Of a stretch of DNA of 64,000 bases, positions 55,863 to 64,000 are shown piece by piece. The notes under the pieces were generated by a model, which saw only the letters and a program-made list of their open reading frames with translations, was not told the DNA's origin and ran no database searches. The DNA is from Sporocytophaga sp. (GTDB lineage Bacteria > Bacteroidota > Bacteroidia > Cytophagales > Cytophagaceae): NCBI GenBank assembly GCA_024707265.1, contig JANQAB010000009.1, forward strand, positions 1 through 64,000. The letters are read 5' to 3'. The translations under genes and the position numbers were made by a program. Within the stretch, counting starts at the first letter, position 1; each line of letters starts with the position of its first letter.

Positions 55863-57176
55863 TTATCCATTATGCGAATTAGTTCTTAAGTATGTGTTCA
55901 TAGAAAGAAGGAGATCGATGACCGCAGCGTTTGATGGTTCCTCTGGAAAATCCATAATGATTGTGCCAAACTTAGCTTTGGTTTTAGCTATGAGATACTG
56001 AAAGAGCATTCCATTTTCGCCATTAGGTCCTGAAGCAAAATCCCAGGGATAATAGCCGGCAACGGGTGCTGTCTTCAAAGTAGCTGAGGTAAAAATGAAG
56101 CACCATTTTCCCCAATTTGGATTACTCAATGAATGATCCAATGCTGCTTTAACGTATGAAAATTTGAGGTCAAAGGTTTTCTGCCAGGTAGGTTGCATAA
56201 AAAACTTATATTCATCTTCTACATAGTAGTCTACACCATTATCAGAGAACGGCAATGTGCTGTTATCCGGCCATCCTGAATTGGCACGCATTCCAAAGGT
56301 AGCTTGAGCATCCCGACGAAGAAGCACGACACAACCGCGGATACCTCCCAGAGTTGGCATAGCTGTCTGGTCATACAGTTTATTTTGTGCAACACCTTGC
56401 ATATAACAGGTATGCAATAATTTGTCGAACGCTTCCCCCTCTTTCACACTTGGACTATTCTTTTCATAGCTGACACAGGTGATCACTGCTTCATTTGGAT
56501 GATTTGCCAAAAAGTCTTTAATGTTCATCAGGATAGTCGACAGCTTCAGCGGCATTTTAACTATTCCATGCCATACAGAAAAATCATTACCGTCTGGACA
56601 CAAACGTAGGTCCAGCCAGCGAACTCCTGCATTCAACTGCTCTGTAATAGACATTGATTGAGTCCTGCTACCTTCAACCCCATTTCCTCCAAATGTTCCG
56701 CTGTCATGAGTACCTGGAATATTAATCTTATCCAGAGTAAAGGATGAATCTAATTTGGACATCCAATTACCTGGGTCAACCTGAACACTAATAGAAATGG
56801 TCATTTGCAACCAATTGGATTGGGGGAGTGAGGGCTCTGGTGTACCCGTATACTGAAACGCAACATATTTCGGAGCAGAAGAACTGCGGACCGGGATTTT
56901 CCTCCTGAATTCTTCATCCCTGGTCTCCCATCCATCGAGGTCCACTTGAATTGTTTCACCAGAAGAAAAAGTTACGTTCAATGTGAACGGAGCTGTTGAC
57001 GAACTTGAAGCAAGTTCCTCATGCCAATGATTGCTATTAAAAGTACCAATGGTTCCCTTGACATTGACATCGGGACGATCATCTCCGCTCCAATCGTCTT
57101 TATTTTCAATGGTTGCAGAAACTACAGCGTCTTCGCCAGTATTGTTTACGATCTTAAAAATGATACCTTTGCTCAT
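55863..57176 (-). CDS. PI-PLC X-domain protein
   Basis: 437 residues. An N-terminal beta-sandwich of about 130 residues (FKIVNNTGEDAVVSATIENK, WLQMTISISVQVDPGNW; aegerolysin-like in pattern, not assigned) is followed by a bacterial phosphatidylinositol-specific phospholipase C barrel. This has the first catalytic His in INIPGTHDSG, Arg in ITEQLNAGVRWLDLRL, and the second His in DFSVWHGIVKMPL. The enzyme would cleave PI or a related lipid by cyclising at the inositol. No signal peptide or T9SS tail is seen, so export is unclear. A strong AAAGGAGG ribosome site (57180-57188), unusual in Bacteroidota, and an inverted repeat at 57207 precede it. Confidence 0.82.
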   Translation of the reverse strand: MSKGIIFKIVNNTGEDAVVSATIENKDDWSGDDRPDVNVKGTIGTFNSNHWHEELASSSSTAPFTLNVTFSSGETIQVDLDGWETRDEEFRRKIPVRSSSAPKYVAFQYTGTPEPSLPQSNWLQMTISISVQVDPGNWMSKLDSSFTLDKINIPGTHDSGTFGGNGVEGSRTQSMSITEQLNAGVRWLDLRLCPDGNDFSVWHGIVKMPLKLSTILMNIKDFLANHPNEAVITCVSYEKNSPSVKEGEAFDKLLHTCYMQGVAQNKLYDQTAMPTLGGIRGCVVLLRRDAQATFGMRANSGWPDNSTLPFSDNGVDYYVEDEYKFFMQPTWQKTFDLKFSYVKAALDHSLSNPNWGKWCFIFTSATLKTAPVAGYYPWDFASGPNGENGMLFQYLIAKTKAKFGTIIMDFPEEPSNAAVIDLLLSMNTYLRTNSHNG

Positions 57177-57488
57177 ATTATTTCCTCCTTTGATTTATTG
57201 AATGTTATATCTTTAAGTTGATTCTTAAAGATATTTTGGACGGACGCACCCCATTTGCGTTATGAGAAACAAATAGCTAATCTTAGTTTTTTTTCATATT
57301 CAATAAGAGTAAAAATTATGTCATTCGTCAACAAGAAGCCGGTGACAACAAATGGGTAAAAAGTAATAATATTTGCTAAAAAAAAGCTACATCTTTAATA
57401 ATGTATATTTTTATTCAGCAAATAAAAGAGACTATTTTAATCAATAATTTAAATATTAATTTTCATAAACACTTTCTTCTAATTTCAG
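57177..57488. other. Divergent intergenic region between PI-PLC and STAS-like genes
   Basis: About 310 AT-rich bases with no gene. It contains the Shine-Dalgarno of the PI-PLC gene and the perfect inverted repeat at 57207-57234. A TATATTTTT stretch near 57402 may be part of the promoter of the plus-strand gene. Confidence 0.5.
57207..57234. promoter_or_regulatory. Perfect 11-bp inverted repeat, possible operator or leader hairpin
   Basis: ATATCTTTAAG-TTGATT-CTTAAAGATAT: 11-bp perfect arms with a 6-base centre, 31 bases upstream of the PI-PLC start. A repressor operator or an mRNA hairpin controlling translation are both possible. There is no T run, so it is not a terminator. Confidence 0.55.
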
Positions 57489-57515
57489 TTGTACCCCAGA
57501 ATTAATCCCATTTTT

Positions 57516-57920
57516 ATGGATACAAAACCCGTCTACGATATTTTTTTTAACTCTGACCTGAAAGCAGTAGTTATGAACTGGTATGGTTATTCGACGAGCA
57601 GACAATTAAAAGAGGGATCCGAAAAAATGTTGGCTATACTGATAGAGCACAAAGCCAATAAGGTACTGGCAAATCTCAAAGATATGATCCTCATAAGCAT
57701 GGAAGATCAAAACTGGATCGAACATAGTTTTATTCCAAGAGGCTCCGAAAAAGGCTTTAAAGCAATAGCAATAATAAAGCCTACAAGCTATTTTAATAAA
57801 GTTGCAATAGAGAATATAGCTTCAAAAATGGAGAACAGAGACTTAGTGCGGATAAAGATTTTTGACAATGAAGAAGGAGCCATTGCATGGCTCAATGAAA
57901 TAAAGATAGCAAGAACTTAG
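57516..57920 (+). CDS. Small STAS/SpoIIAA-like protein
   Basis: I chose the ATG at 57516 (MDTKPVYDIFFNSDLKAVVM); an in-frame ATG at 57489 would add nine residues. It has 134 residues with an alternating beta/alpha pattern: VVMNWYGYSTSRQLKEGSEK, KANKVLANLKDMILISMEDQ, FKAIAIIKPTSYFNKVAI, FDNEEGAIAWLNEI. The last is the SpoIIAA-like/STAS C-terminal helix ('F.....A..WL'). Similar small proteins are frequent in Bacteroidota, with unknown function. It is a single gene closed by a strong terminator. Confidence 0.6.
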   Translation: MDTKPVYDIFFNSDLKAVVMNWYGYSTSRQLKEGSEKMLAILIEHKANKVLANLKDMILISMEDQNWIEHSFIPRGSEKGFKAIAIIKPTSYFNKVAIENIASKMENRDLVRIKIFDNEEGAIAWLNEIKIART

Positions 57921-57950
57921 ATGAAAGGATCTGTGAAGTGTATATGGGAC

Positions 57951-57982
57951 AAAAAATGACCGGCTCTCAACCGGTCATTTTT
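57951..57982. terminator. Bidirectional terminator between convergent genes
   Basis: AAAAAATGACCGG, loop CTCTCAA, CCGGTCATTTTT. The perfect stem has an A run on one side and a T run on the other and lies between the STAS-like stop (57920) and the giant surface protein's stop (58006), so it serves both genes. Confidence 0.9.
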
Positions 57983-58005
57983 CATATATAGATCTGCCAT
58001 AACTA

Positions 58006-58671
58006 TCATTTTATTATAGTCATTTTCCTGCTAATCATTTTTCCATTAGTAATAATATTGACTGCGTATAAACCGGCACTTAAATTTAATGCATCAATAT
58101 TAAATTGGTCCGCAGAACCTTTTACTTCTTTCACTTTATTTCCTTTTGCATCGATTATCTCAATAGTAACTTGCTGAGCCTCTTTCAGTGATATAATAAA
58201 GGAACCATCATTGGGATTAGGATAAATATGAACTCCATGACTCATCACATCCTCCCCCTCTGAAACAGACGACTCTTCATCAACCAGTCTTGACCTATCC
58301 GCAATACATGGCGAAGGCTTAACTTTTACAGGTAAGGAATAAGAACCTTGACAACCAGACTCCTGGCTTGTTGCAATTAACGAATAGGTCGTATTAGCCA
58401 TTGGTGTTGCTAACACTGTTGCTCCTGTCTGAGGAGTTGTTGCTGGAGTCCAAGTATATATTAAATTTGAATAAGGCATAGTCCAGGATGGAGAAGTAAC
58501 GCTTGCGTGAAGGCCTTTACCAGATTTATCCATTATGCTGGTTCCTTCCCCGTCATGCATTTGAAGATACAGCATAAGACCGGGAGTATTAGCTCCAATA
58601 ATTATATTCATGCCTTCTTTTATTTGAGTTTCGGTTCTCATTGCATTCCATATCTTAAACTCATCAATCAT
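58006..58671 (-). CDS. Giant T9SS surface protein, C-terminal piece
   Basis: This completes the protein read in the next entry: the G run near 58668-58680 splits LKG-MIDEFKIWNAMRTE. It holds the end of the second LamG-like domain (GLMLYLQMHDGEGTSIMDKS), a PKD/SprB-like segment (YTWTPATTPQTGATVLATPM, ESGCQGSYSLPVKV), an acidic linker and a type A T9SS sorting domain (VHIYPNPNDGSFIISLKEAQ ... LSAGLYAVNIITNGKMISRK). So the protein is exported by the type IX system and probably anchored to the cell surface. Confidence 0.82.
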   Translation of the reverse strand: MIDEFKIWNAMRTETQIKEGMNIIIGANTPGLMLYLQMHDGEGTSIMDKSGKGLHASVTSPSWTMPYSNLIYTWTPATTPQTGATVLATPMANTTYSLIATSQESGCQGSYSLPVKVKPSPCIADRSRLVDEESSVSEGEDVMSHGVHIYPNPNDGSFIISLKEAQQVTIEIIDAKGNKVKEVKGSADQFNIDALNLSAGLYAVNIITNGKMISRKMTIIK

Positions 58672-61600
58672 CCCCCCTTTAAAATGTTAGCATTATTAAA
58701 AAAGCTTCCTATTTTAAGTCCATTAATTATCGTAGTATTTCCATGAGAAGTATTAGTGGAGGCAACAAGCCTGCCGTTAAGATAGATTCCGTTAAAAGTA
58801 TTACCGATTCCCGAAGACACCAGTGCAACATGAGTCCATTTGTCGAAGTATGGATTAAAATCTGCAGTAATTCTGCTTGCCGGATTACTTGCACTTCCAT
58901 AGTCAAAAGAAATGAATCCATTTGCGTTACAAGAAGCCTGAAGTTGATTGTTTTGATCTGAACCGACTCCGAATATCGCACTATTACTAAGTTGTGAAGC
59001 AGTAACATTTATCCAGAATTCCACTGTAACAGGACCACCATTTACAGGAGTGGAAAACCCCGGAACCGACATACGACTACTTCCAAATCTCAAAACTTTT
59101 GAAGCTTCAAGCCCAATTTGTTCACCCATACATATTTCATTTGTAGAGACTGAACCGATAGCTCTTGGAGTTAAATGAAGTCTCACGGTTGCTTCATCAT
59201 AGCTATATGGACTAGAGCTCAACACTCTAAGTTTATAGGTCCCCAAAAGTTTTTCTCTAGGCAATTCTCCCACCATCCACATAGATCCTGCCTGTGACCA
59301 AGCTAAAGTATTCAGAACAATTGGATTGGTAAAACTTCCATTAATATCAGAAAGAATGGCAGAAAAAACATTGTCTGAATTATATACACCATTCATCGTA
59401 ACTGGTATACCAAAATGCCCTGTACAGATATTACTATTTTCTGCTAACTCCAAAACGACTTCTGACCGAAAAATAGTTATGTTCTCCGGATTGGGAGATC
59501 CAAGTACCACAGGATTGGCTGATACTACTCTGACTCTATACCCAACTGCAGGAGTTATATCTTCAGGGATTTTTGCAGCAATCACATTACCTTCACCACT
59601 TCCAGTCCCTATAACTCTCGGATTTGCAAAATTGCCATTAGCATCCGACAACTGTACATTAAAGACTGTGCCCTGAGGAAAGGACTTGTTGGTTTTGAAA
59701 CTGACTTGCATTACTTCTGCCGTATAACGCACATTAGACCCAACACTATTGGTATATATTCCTTCTTTAACATTTACCTTAGTAGAATAATCACCTACAC
59801 ATCCATTGCTATAATCTACAACTGTTGAAAGAAAGTTAGCAGTATAGTCTGAACTTGCGGTTACATTCGGCCCTGAAGCCGGAGTAGTTGCAGGTGACCA
59901 GCTATATCCCATATTGGTATATGGGGTTGTCCATACAGGCCCTATTATAGTTCCGTTCAGACCTTTTCCTGATCTGTCTTTTACAACACTACCAGTACCT
60001 TCATGCATTTGCAGATATAACATAAGACCAGGAGTATTTTCATCTATTAATTTATTCATCCCGGCCTGAATATCTTCTTGTGTTCTCATCACATTCCAGA
60101 TTTTGAACTCATCAATCATACCTTTCATATAAAGAGTATTATTAATGAAAGAACCTATCTTAAGTCCATAAAGGGTTCCGGTGTTTCCATCGGATGAATT
60201 GGATGAATTGACAAGCTTACCATTAAGATATATTGCTTTAAATGTATTTGCTTTTCCGGATGAAACAAACGCTACGTGTGTCCATCTTCCAAGGTAAGGT
60301 GTATAACTTGCGGCTATTCTACTTGCAGGATTACTCAGATTACCATAATCAAAAGAGATTGAACCATCACCCCAGGGAACATGAGCCTGTAATCTGTCGT
60401 TGTGACTGGAACCAACCGAAAATGCAGAACTATTCCTTACATCCTCGGCATTTACTTTCAGCCAGAATTCAACTGTTACAGCCCCTCCATTTGCAGGATA
60501 CGTAAATAACGGTGCAGTAACCTGATCATTAACTCCATCAAAGCTCAATACCTTTCCACTTTTGATATCAAAGGATTCACCCAAGTTAATGTTGGTTGAA
60601 GAAAAGGAATTGATAGCTCTTGGTGTTTCTTTTATAGTAACGTTTACATCACTTTCAAGATATGGGCTGGAACTTTGAACCCTTATTTTATAACCAGAAC
60701 CTGCCAGTATGTATTTTGGAATCGTAACATAGATCATCCATGAACCGGAAGTAGGAAAACTATTCATGCCCAGAATATATGGGTTATCAAAGTTTCCTGT
60801 TACGTCTGACAGTAAAACAGTATACACATTACCAGGATTAAAATTGCCACTTGCCGTAAATGGTACTCCTATTACATCCGGACATATAACTGTTTGTGTC
60901 AGTTCAATAGTTAACGATCTTTGCGTTATAATTATATTCTCCGGGTTAAACAAACCTGTCACTGACGGATTCATTGATACTACTCTCACCCGGTATAAAT
61001 CCCCCAAAGATATATCCATCGGAATTGTAGCAATAACAGGACCTGCTTGTGAACTACTACCTATAACTCTCGGGTTGACAAAACTTCCGTTGGCATCAGA
61101 TAACTCTACATTAAATACATTCCCAGCTTCAAATTGTAGATTAGTCTGATAACTAACTGACATTGCATCACCGGCATAATACGTTGCAGGACTAACACTG
61201 TTAGTTAATATACCAAAGATGGAAATATCAACACCATTGTCATTGCTAACGGTTGCAGGAAAAGAGGAAATAATTCTCACTCTATAACCTTCACCCATTG
61301 GAACAGATAATGGAATCTGAGCATTAACAGTCCCTCCGGTAGTTGATGTTACATTGCCAATATTTACAGGCCTCAGGAAACTGCCCTGATCATCCGACAA
61401 TTGTACTGTAAATTCATTTCCTGAACCAAAAATACCATTTACAGTATATGGAACAGATAATGTAGAACCTGAAAGAACTCTATTGGTACCTAAACCGCCT
61501 AATGTGACATTTGGAGTACTTACAACAATATCTTTCGTATTTACTGTACCATCAATAGCCGGATTGCTTGATGTTACTTTTATTCTATAACTCGCTCCAG

Positions 61601-64000
61601 GATTTGTGGTAACAGGGATAACAACATTTATAGAACCTGAACTTGTACCAGTACGAGTACCTATGATTGTAGTATTCGATGCAAAGTTTCCTGTTGCATC
61701 AGACAAAATAGCAGTAAAGACGTTTCCTGAATTGAAGGTTCCTAAAGCAGTATATGGCACAACAATCGCATCACCTGGATAATAGATCTTATCACTGATA
61801 GTTTCAGTAAACAATTGTCCTACTGAAATATTTACACCATTATCGCTGCCAACATGAGTTACGTTAATTACAACTGATGGGATATTAAACGGACCAGTCC
61901 TGACCAAACTTATAAAAGTTCCCACAACCCTGATTCTGTAACCACGACCAACAGGAGTATTGGCAGGTATTGTCGCGCTAATGGTTCCCGCTGTTGTAGA
62001 TCCTATGGATCCGATATTTACAGCATTTACAAAATACCCATTGGCATCGGAAAGCTGCGCTACAAATAAATTGTTACTGTTGAATACACCCGAGATACTG
62101 TATGGAACAGAAAGTGTCTCTCCAGGCATATAAGCCAGTGGGGATATAGTTCCGGTAGTAATCTGAGATGGTTTTATAGTGATGTATTGTCCATTATCGG
62201 AAGATATGGTATTAGTAACTGAAGAAACGACTCTTATCTTATAGCCTGTTCCTGGTATAGCGTCAGCAGGAATGGTAGCGTTTATTGTTCCTGATGTAGC
62301 ACCAGTACCTATGTTTACAGGACTGGCAAAACTTCCATTCTGATCAGAAAGCTGAGCTGTAAAGGTCTCTCCAGGTTTGGTACAAGAAGCATTAAATGGC
62401 ACAGCAACTACTGCTGAGGGAAAGTAAGCCGTTGGATTTATATTTCCCATAGTCATGGATACTGAATTCTGCTCAGTTCCTACTTTGAGGATCCAGACAT
62501 CAAAACCTCCCCGACCTGCTTCAGATTTATCTCCGCCTTTAGGAGAATTAGACCGCCCAGACATTATAAAACTGCCATCATTAAGTATGGATAGGTTTCC
62601 CAAATAATCATTTCCTGAACCTCTCATAGTTTTATTCCAAAGGATATTGCCAGCATTGTCTGTTCTGAGAATCCAGAAATCATTACCTCCATAAGAAGGT
62701 TCCGATTTATTCCCACTCACAGGAGAACCGGAAGTTCCTCCAATTAAAAGATCGCCATTAGGAAATTCTTTTATAGAAGAAAGATAATCTCCACCACTTC
62801 CGCCATATTCTTTTTTCCATAGTTCCGTTCCATTAGGATCAACCTTTATCAAAACATAATTATTATTACTATTATTTCCCGTTCCAATAATATAATTGCC
62901 ATCGGAGGTCTTTATAATTGTGGTAGTTCCTGTATAAGATCCTGTAGTTGGCAAATATGTCTTTGTCCAAGTTCTATTTCCTGAAGCATCGATTTTTGTT
63001 AATCTTGCCAAAGTTGGAATAACAGCCGGGTCGTTCCTCTCTTTTGAACTGGTACTGGAAATTAAATATCCACCATCGCTGCTTGCGCAAATCGATGGCT
63101 CATTTTCATCCTTATTCATATTCCCTATAGTTTTATCCCATACCTTGTTGCCGTTTCCATCAATCTTTAAAATCCATAAATCAAAATTAGGAAAATAATA
63201 GTACCAGCTAGCAGTATCAAAATACCCTTGAGACTTGTCACGTCCAGCAGGTGAATTTGATGTAGAACCTATTATAAAACCTCCATCTCCGGAAGGAATA
63301 ATTGACCATGGATGTTCTGCATTAACGTTTCCATATGTTTTTTCCCATATCTTCACACCTGACTTGCTTATTTTAGTAACATAAACCTCAAAAGGTGATA
63401 AACTATTATCGAAAGCCGCACCAGAATTTGGGATTGTTCTACGACCCAACAGAACATACCCGTCTGAAACCTCCACTAGATCTCGAAATTCATACGGATC
63501 TTCCATAACATTAAATTTCTTATCCCAAACCTTATTACCACAGGCATCAAGTTTTAAAATCCACATGGACTTTTGATAACCCGCACTATTAGAACCGGAA
63601 AAATGGTCATCCGAAACATCAAATCCAGCATTAGATAACGTTGTCGATCCAATTATATAACCACCATCCGATGTTGGGTAAATTTTACCACCTAACTCAT
63701 CTAAACTTCCCCCATATCTTCTATCCCAAGCTATAGGAAGGTTAGAATAAGCGCTAGTAGTATTGCTGGAACCAAGATTTGCAGTCGTAGCATTCTTGGC
63801 ATAAACGCGATAGTAATAAGAAACTCCTAGGGTAGCAGTCTTATCTGCGTAACTTGTAGCATCTTCAGGTAATGTTGCGATTGCAACAAAGCCAGATGTT
63901 TCAGAGGTAGATCTTTCAACTACAAAGGCTGTCTCTGTTGTTGAGTTATCAATCCAGGTAAGTTTTACTTCTTTAAAACTTCCTGTTGCAACAAGAGCAC
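58668..64000 (-). CDS. Giant T9SS surface protein, main piece (5' end beyond the window)
   Basis: The frame is open to the right edge, so the Met at 63566 is internal. Order from the N-terminal side: an FnIII-type domain (VKLTWIDNSTTETAFVVERS, SYYYRVYAKN); about seven repeats of 'GN(K/I)(V/L)W(D/N)K..GG...D....I....DGGY.(I/L)..S.S....DKS' with DVWILK, probably a propeller; six Ig-like repeats ('G...SVPY...G.FN.GN.F.AQLSD..G.F..(P/A)V.IG...GTI.A.IP......GYR(I/V)RV'); a LamG-like domain (GGAVTVEFWLKVNAED, WTHVAFVSSG, FKIWNVMRTQ); two more Ig repeats; and a second LamG-like domain cut by the frame break at 58668. Over 1,770 residues here. Probably an adhesin or polysaccharide-binding protein used in gliding or attachment. 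Confidence 0.82.
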   Translation of the reverse strand, partial: ALVATGSFKEVKLTWIDNSTTETAFVVERSTSETSGFVAIATLPEDATSYADKTATLGVSYYYRVYAKNATTANLGSSNTTSAYSNLPIAWDRRYGGSLDELGGKIYPTSDGGYIIGSTTLSNAGFDVSDDHFSGSNSAGYQKSMWILKLDACGNKVWDKKFNVMEDPYEFRDLVEVSDGYVLLGRRTIPNSGAAFDNSLSPFEVYVTKISKSGVKIWEKTYGNVNAEHPWSIIPSGDGGFIIGSTSNSPAGRDKSQGYFDTASWYYYFPNFDLWILKIDGNGNKVWDKTIGNMNKDENEPSICASSDGGYLISSTSSKERNDPAVIPTLARLTKIDASGNRTWTKTYLPTTGSYTGTTTIIKTSDGNYIIGTGNNSNNNYVLIKVDPNGTELWKKEYGGSGGDYLSSIKEFPNGDLLIGGTSGSPVSGNKSEPSYGGNDFWILRTDNAGNILWNKTMRGSGNDYLGNLSILNDGSFIMSGRSNSPKGGDKSEAGRGGFDVWILKVGTEQNSVSMTMGNINPTAYFPSAVVAVPFNASCTKPGETFTAQLSDQNGSFASPVNIGTGATSGTINATIPADAIPGTGYKIRVVSSVTNTISSDNGQYITIKPSQITTGTISPLAYMPGETLSVPYSISGVFNSNNLFVAQLSDANGYFVNAVNIGSIGSTTAGTISATIPANTPVGRGYRIRVVGTFISLVRTGPFNIPSVVINVTHVGSDNGVNISVGQLFTETISDKIYYPGDAIVVPYTALGTFNSGNVFTAILSDATGNFASNTTIIGTRTGTSSGSINVVIPVTTNPGASYRIKVTSSNPAIDGTVNTKDIVVSTPNVTLGGLGTNRVLSGSTLSVPYTVNGIFGSGNEFTVQLSDDQGSFLRPVNIGNVTSTTGGTVNAQIPLSVPMGEGYRVRIISSFPATVSNDNGVDISIFGILTNSVSPATYYAGDAMSVSYQTNLQFEAGNVFNVELSDANGSFVNPRVIGSSSQAGPVIATIPMDISLGDLYRVRVVSMNPSVTGLFNPENIIITQRSLTIELTQTVICPDVIGVPFTASGNFNPGNVYTVLLSDVTGNFDNPYILGMNSFPTSGSWMIYVTIPKYILAGSGYKIRVQSSSPYLESDVNVTIKETPRAINSFSSTNINLGESFDIKSGKVLSFDGVNDQVTAPLFTYPANGGAVTVEFWLKVNAEDVRNSSAFSVGSSHNDRLQAHVPWGDGSISFDYGNLSNPASRIAASYTPYLGRWTHVAFVSSGKANTFKAIYLNGKLVNSSNSSDGNTGTLYGLKIGSFINNTLYMKGMIDEFKIWNVMRTQEDIQAGMNKLIDENTPGLMLYLQMHEGTGSVVKDRSGKGLNGTIIGPVWTTPYTNMGYSWSPATTPASGPNVTASSDYTANFLSTVVDYSNGCVGDYSTKVNVKEGIYTNSVGSNVRYTAEVMQVSFKTNKSFPQGTVFNVQLSDANGNFANPRVIGTGSGEGNVIAAKIPEDITPAVGYRVRVVSANPVVLGSPNPENITIFRSEVVLELAENSNICTGHFGIPVTMNGVYNSDNVFSAILSDINGSFTNPIVLNTLAWSQAGSMWMVGELPREKLLGTYKLRVLSSSPYSYDEATVRLHLTPRAIGSVSTNEICMGEQIGLEASKVLRFGSSRMSVPGFSTPVNGGPVTVEFWINVTASQLSNSAIFGVGSDQNNQLQASCNANGFISFDYGSASNPASRITADFNPYFDKWTHVALVSSGIGNTFNGIYLNGRLVASTNTSHGNTTIINGLKIGSFFNNANILKGG

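Noticed and set aside
1..64000. tRNA, rRNA, transposase, integrase or phage genes
   Set aside because: I looked for them by eye on both strands and recognised none.

Overview
The window reads as two unrelated genomes joined end to end. Positions 1 to about 14,010 are GC-rich (roughly 60% by eye), with the codon use and secreted-protein style of an actinomycete. Positions from about 14,220 to 64,000 are AT-rich (roughly 37% GC by eye) and are clearly Bacteroidota: type IX secretion (T9SS) sorting tails, a TTG-N18-TAnnTTTG promoter, a LolA-like/barrel export set and an expansin-like protein suggest a gliding, polysaccharide-using Cytophagales-type organism. The join is about 200 bases of purine-rich low-complexity sequence. 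It cuts a gene on each side: the signal peptide of an actinobacterial gene to the left and a PfaD-type enoylreductase to the right. With no tRNA, integrase or IS there, an assembly or read chimera is the likeliest explanation.

Left part (all minus strand): the first bases of a LacI-type regulator (1-116), then three very large secreted genes. One is a repeat-rich surface protein (295-6609). One combines pentapeptide repeats, 'YLYW' beta-propeller-like repeats and IPT/TIG domains (6692-11812). One is a pentapeptide-repeat protein (11868-about 14010). Each is broken by several frameshifts, but the protein resumes in another frame each time, so I treat each as one gene.

Right part, 14.2-46.5 kb: a hybrid NRPS / trans-AT PKS biosynthetic cluster. 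In order it has a trans-enoylreductase fragment, an ABC exporter (ATPase, FtsX-type permease), a LolA-like periplasmic protein, an outer-membrane barrel, an MBL-fold hydrolase, an opposite-strand protein of unknown function, a damaged Sfp-type phosphopantetheinyl transferase, a methyltransferase and a fused aminodeoxychorismate synthase (PabAB). These are followed by an assembly line FAAL-ACP-C-A-PCP / KS-DH*-ACP-KS-KR-ACP-ACP-ACP-ACP-DH-KS / ACP-ACP-KR-ACP0-KS-ACP-ST-C. No module holds an acyltransferase, hence trans-AT. Unusual points are the PabAB enzyme, four near-identical tandem ACPs, a carrier domain without its serine, and a terminus of sulfotransferase plus condensation domain. A strong terminator at 46,481 closes the operon.

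Right part, 46.6-64 kb: ordinary Bacteroidota genes. They are an amidase, a Fur-like/DUF4198/PepSY set beside a PchR-like AraC regulator (iron-type locus), an EamA transporter, a TPR protein, an expansin-like protein with a T9SS tail, a PI-PLC X-domain protein, a small STAS-like protein and a giant T9SS surface protein running off the right edge.

Many right-hand genes break exactly at homopolymer runs (15.13, 19.25, 22.05, 25.25, 28.41, 36.85, 39.96, 50.37, 52.49, 58.67 kb). These look like uncorrected long-read indels rather than true pseudogenes.
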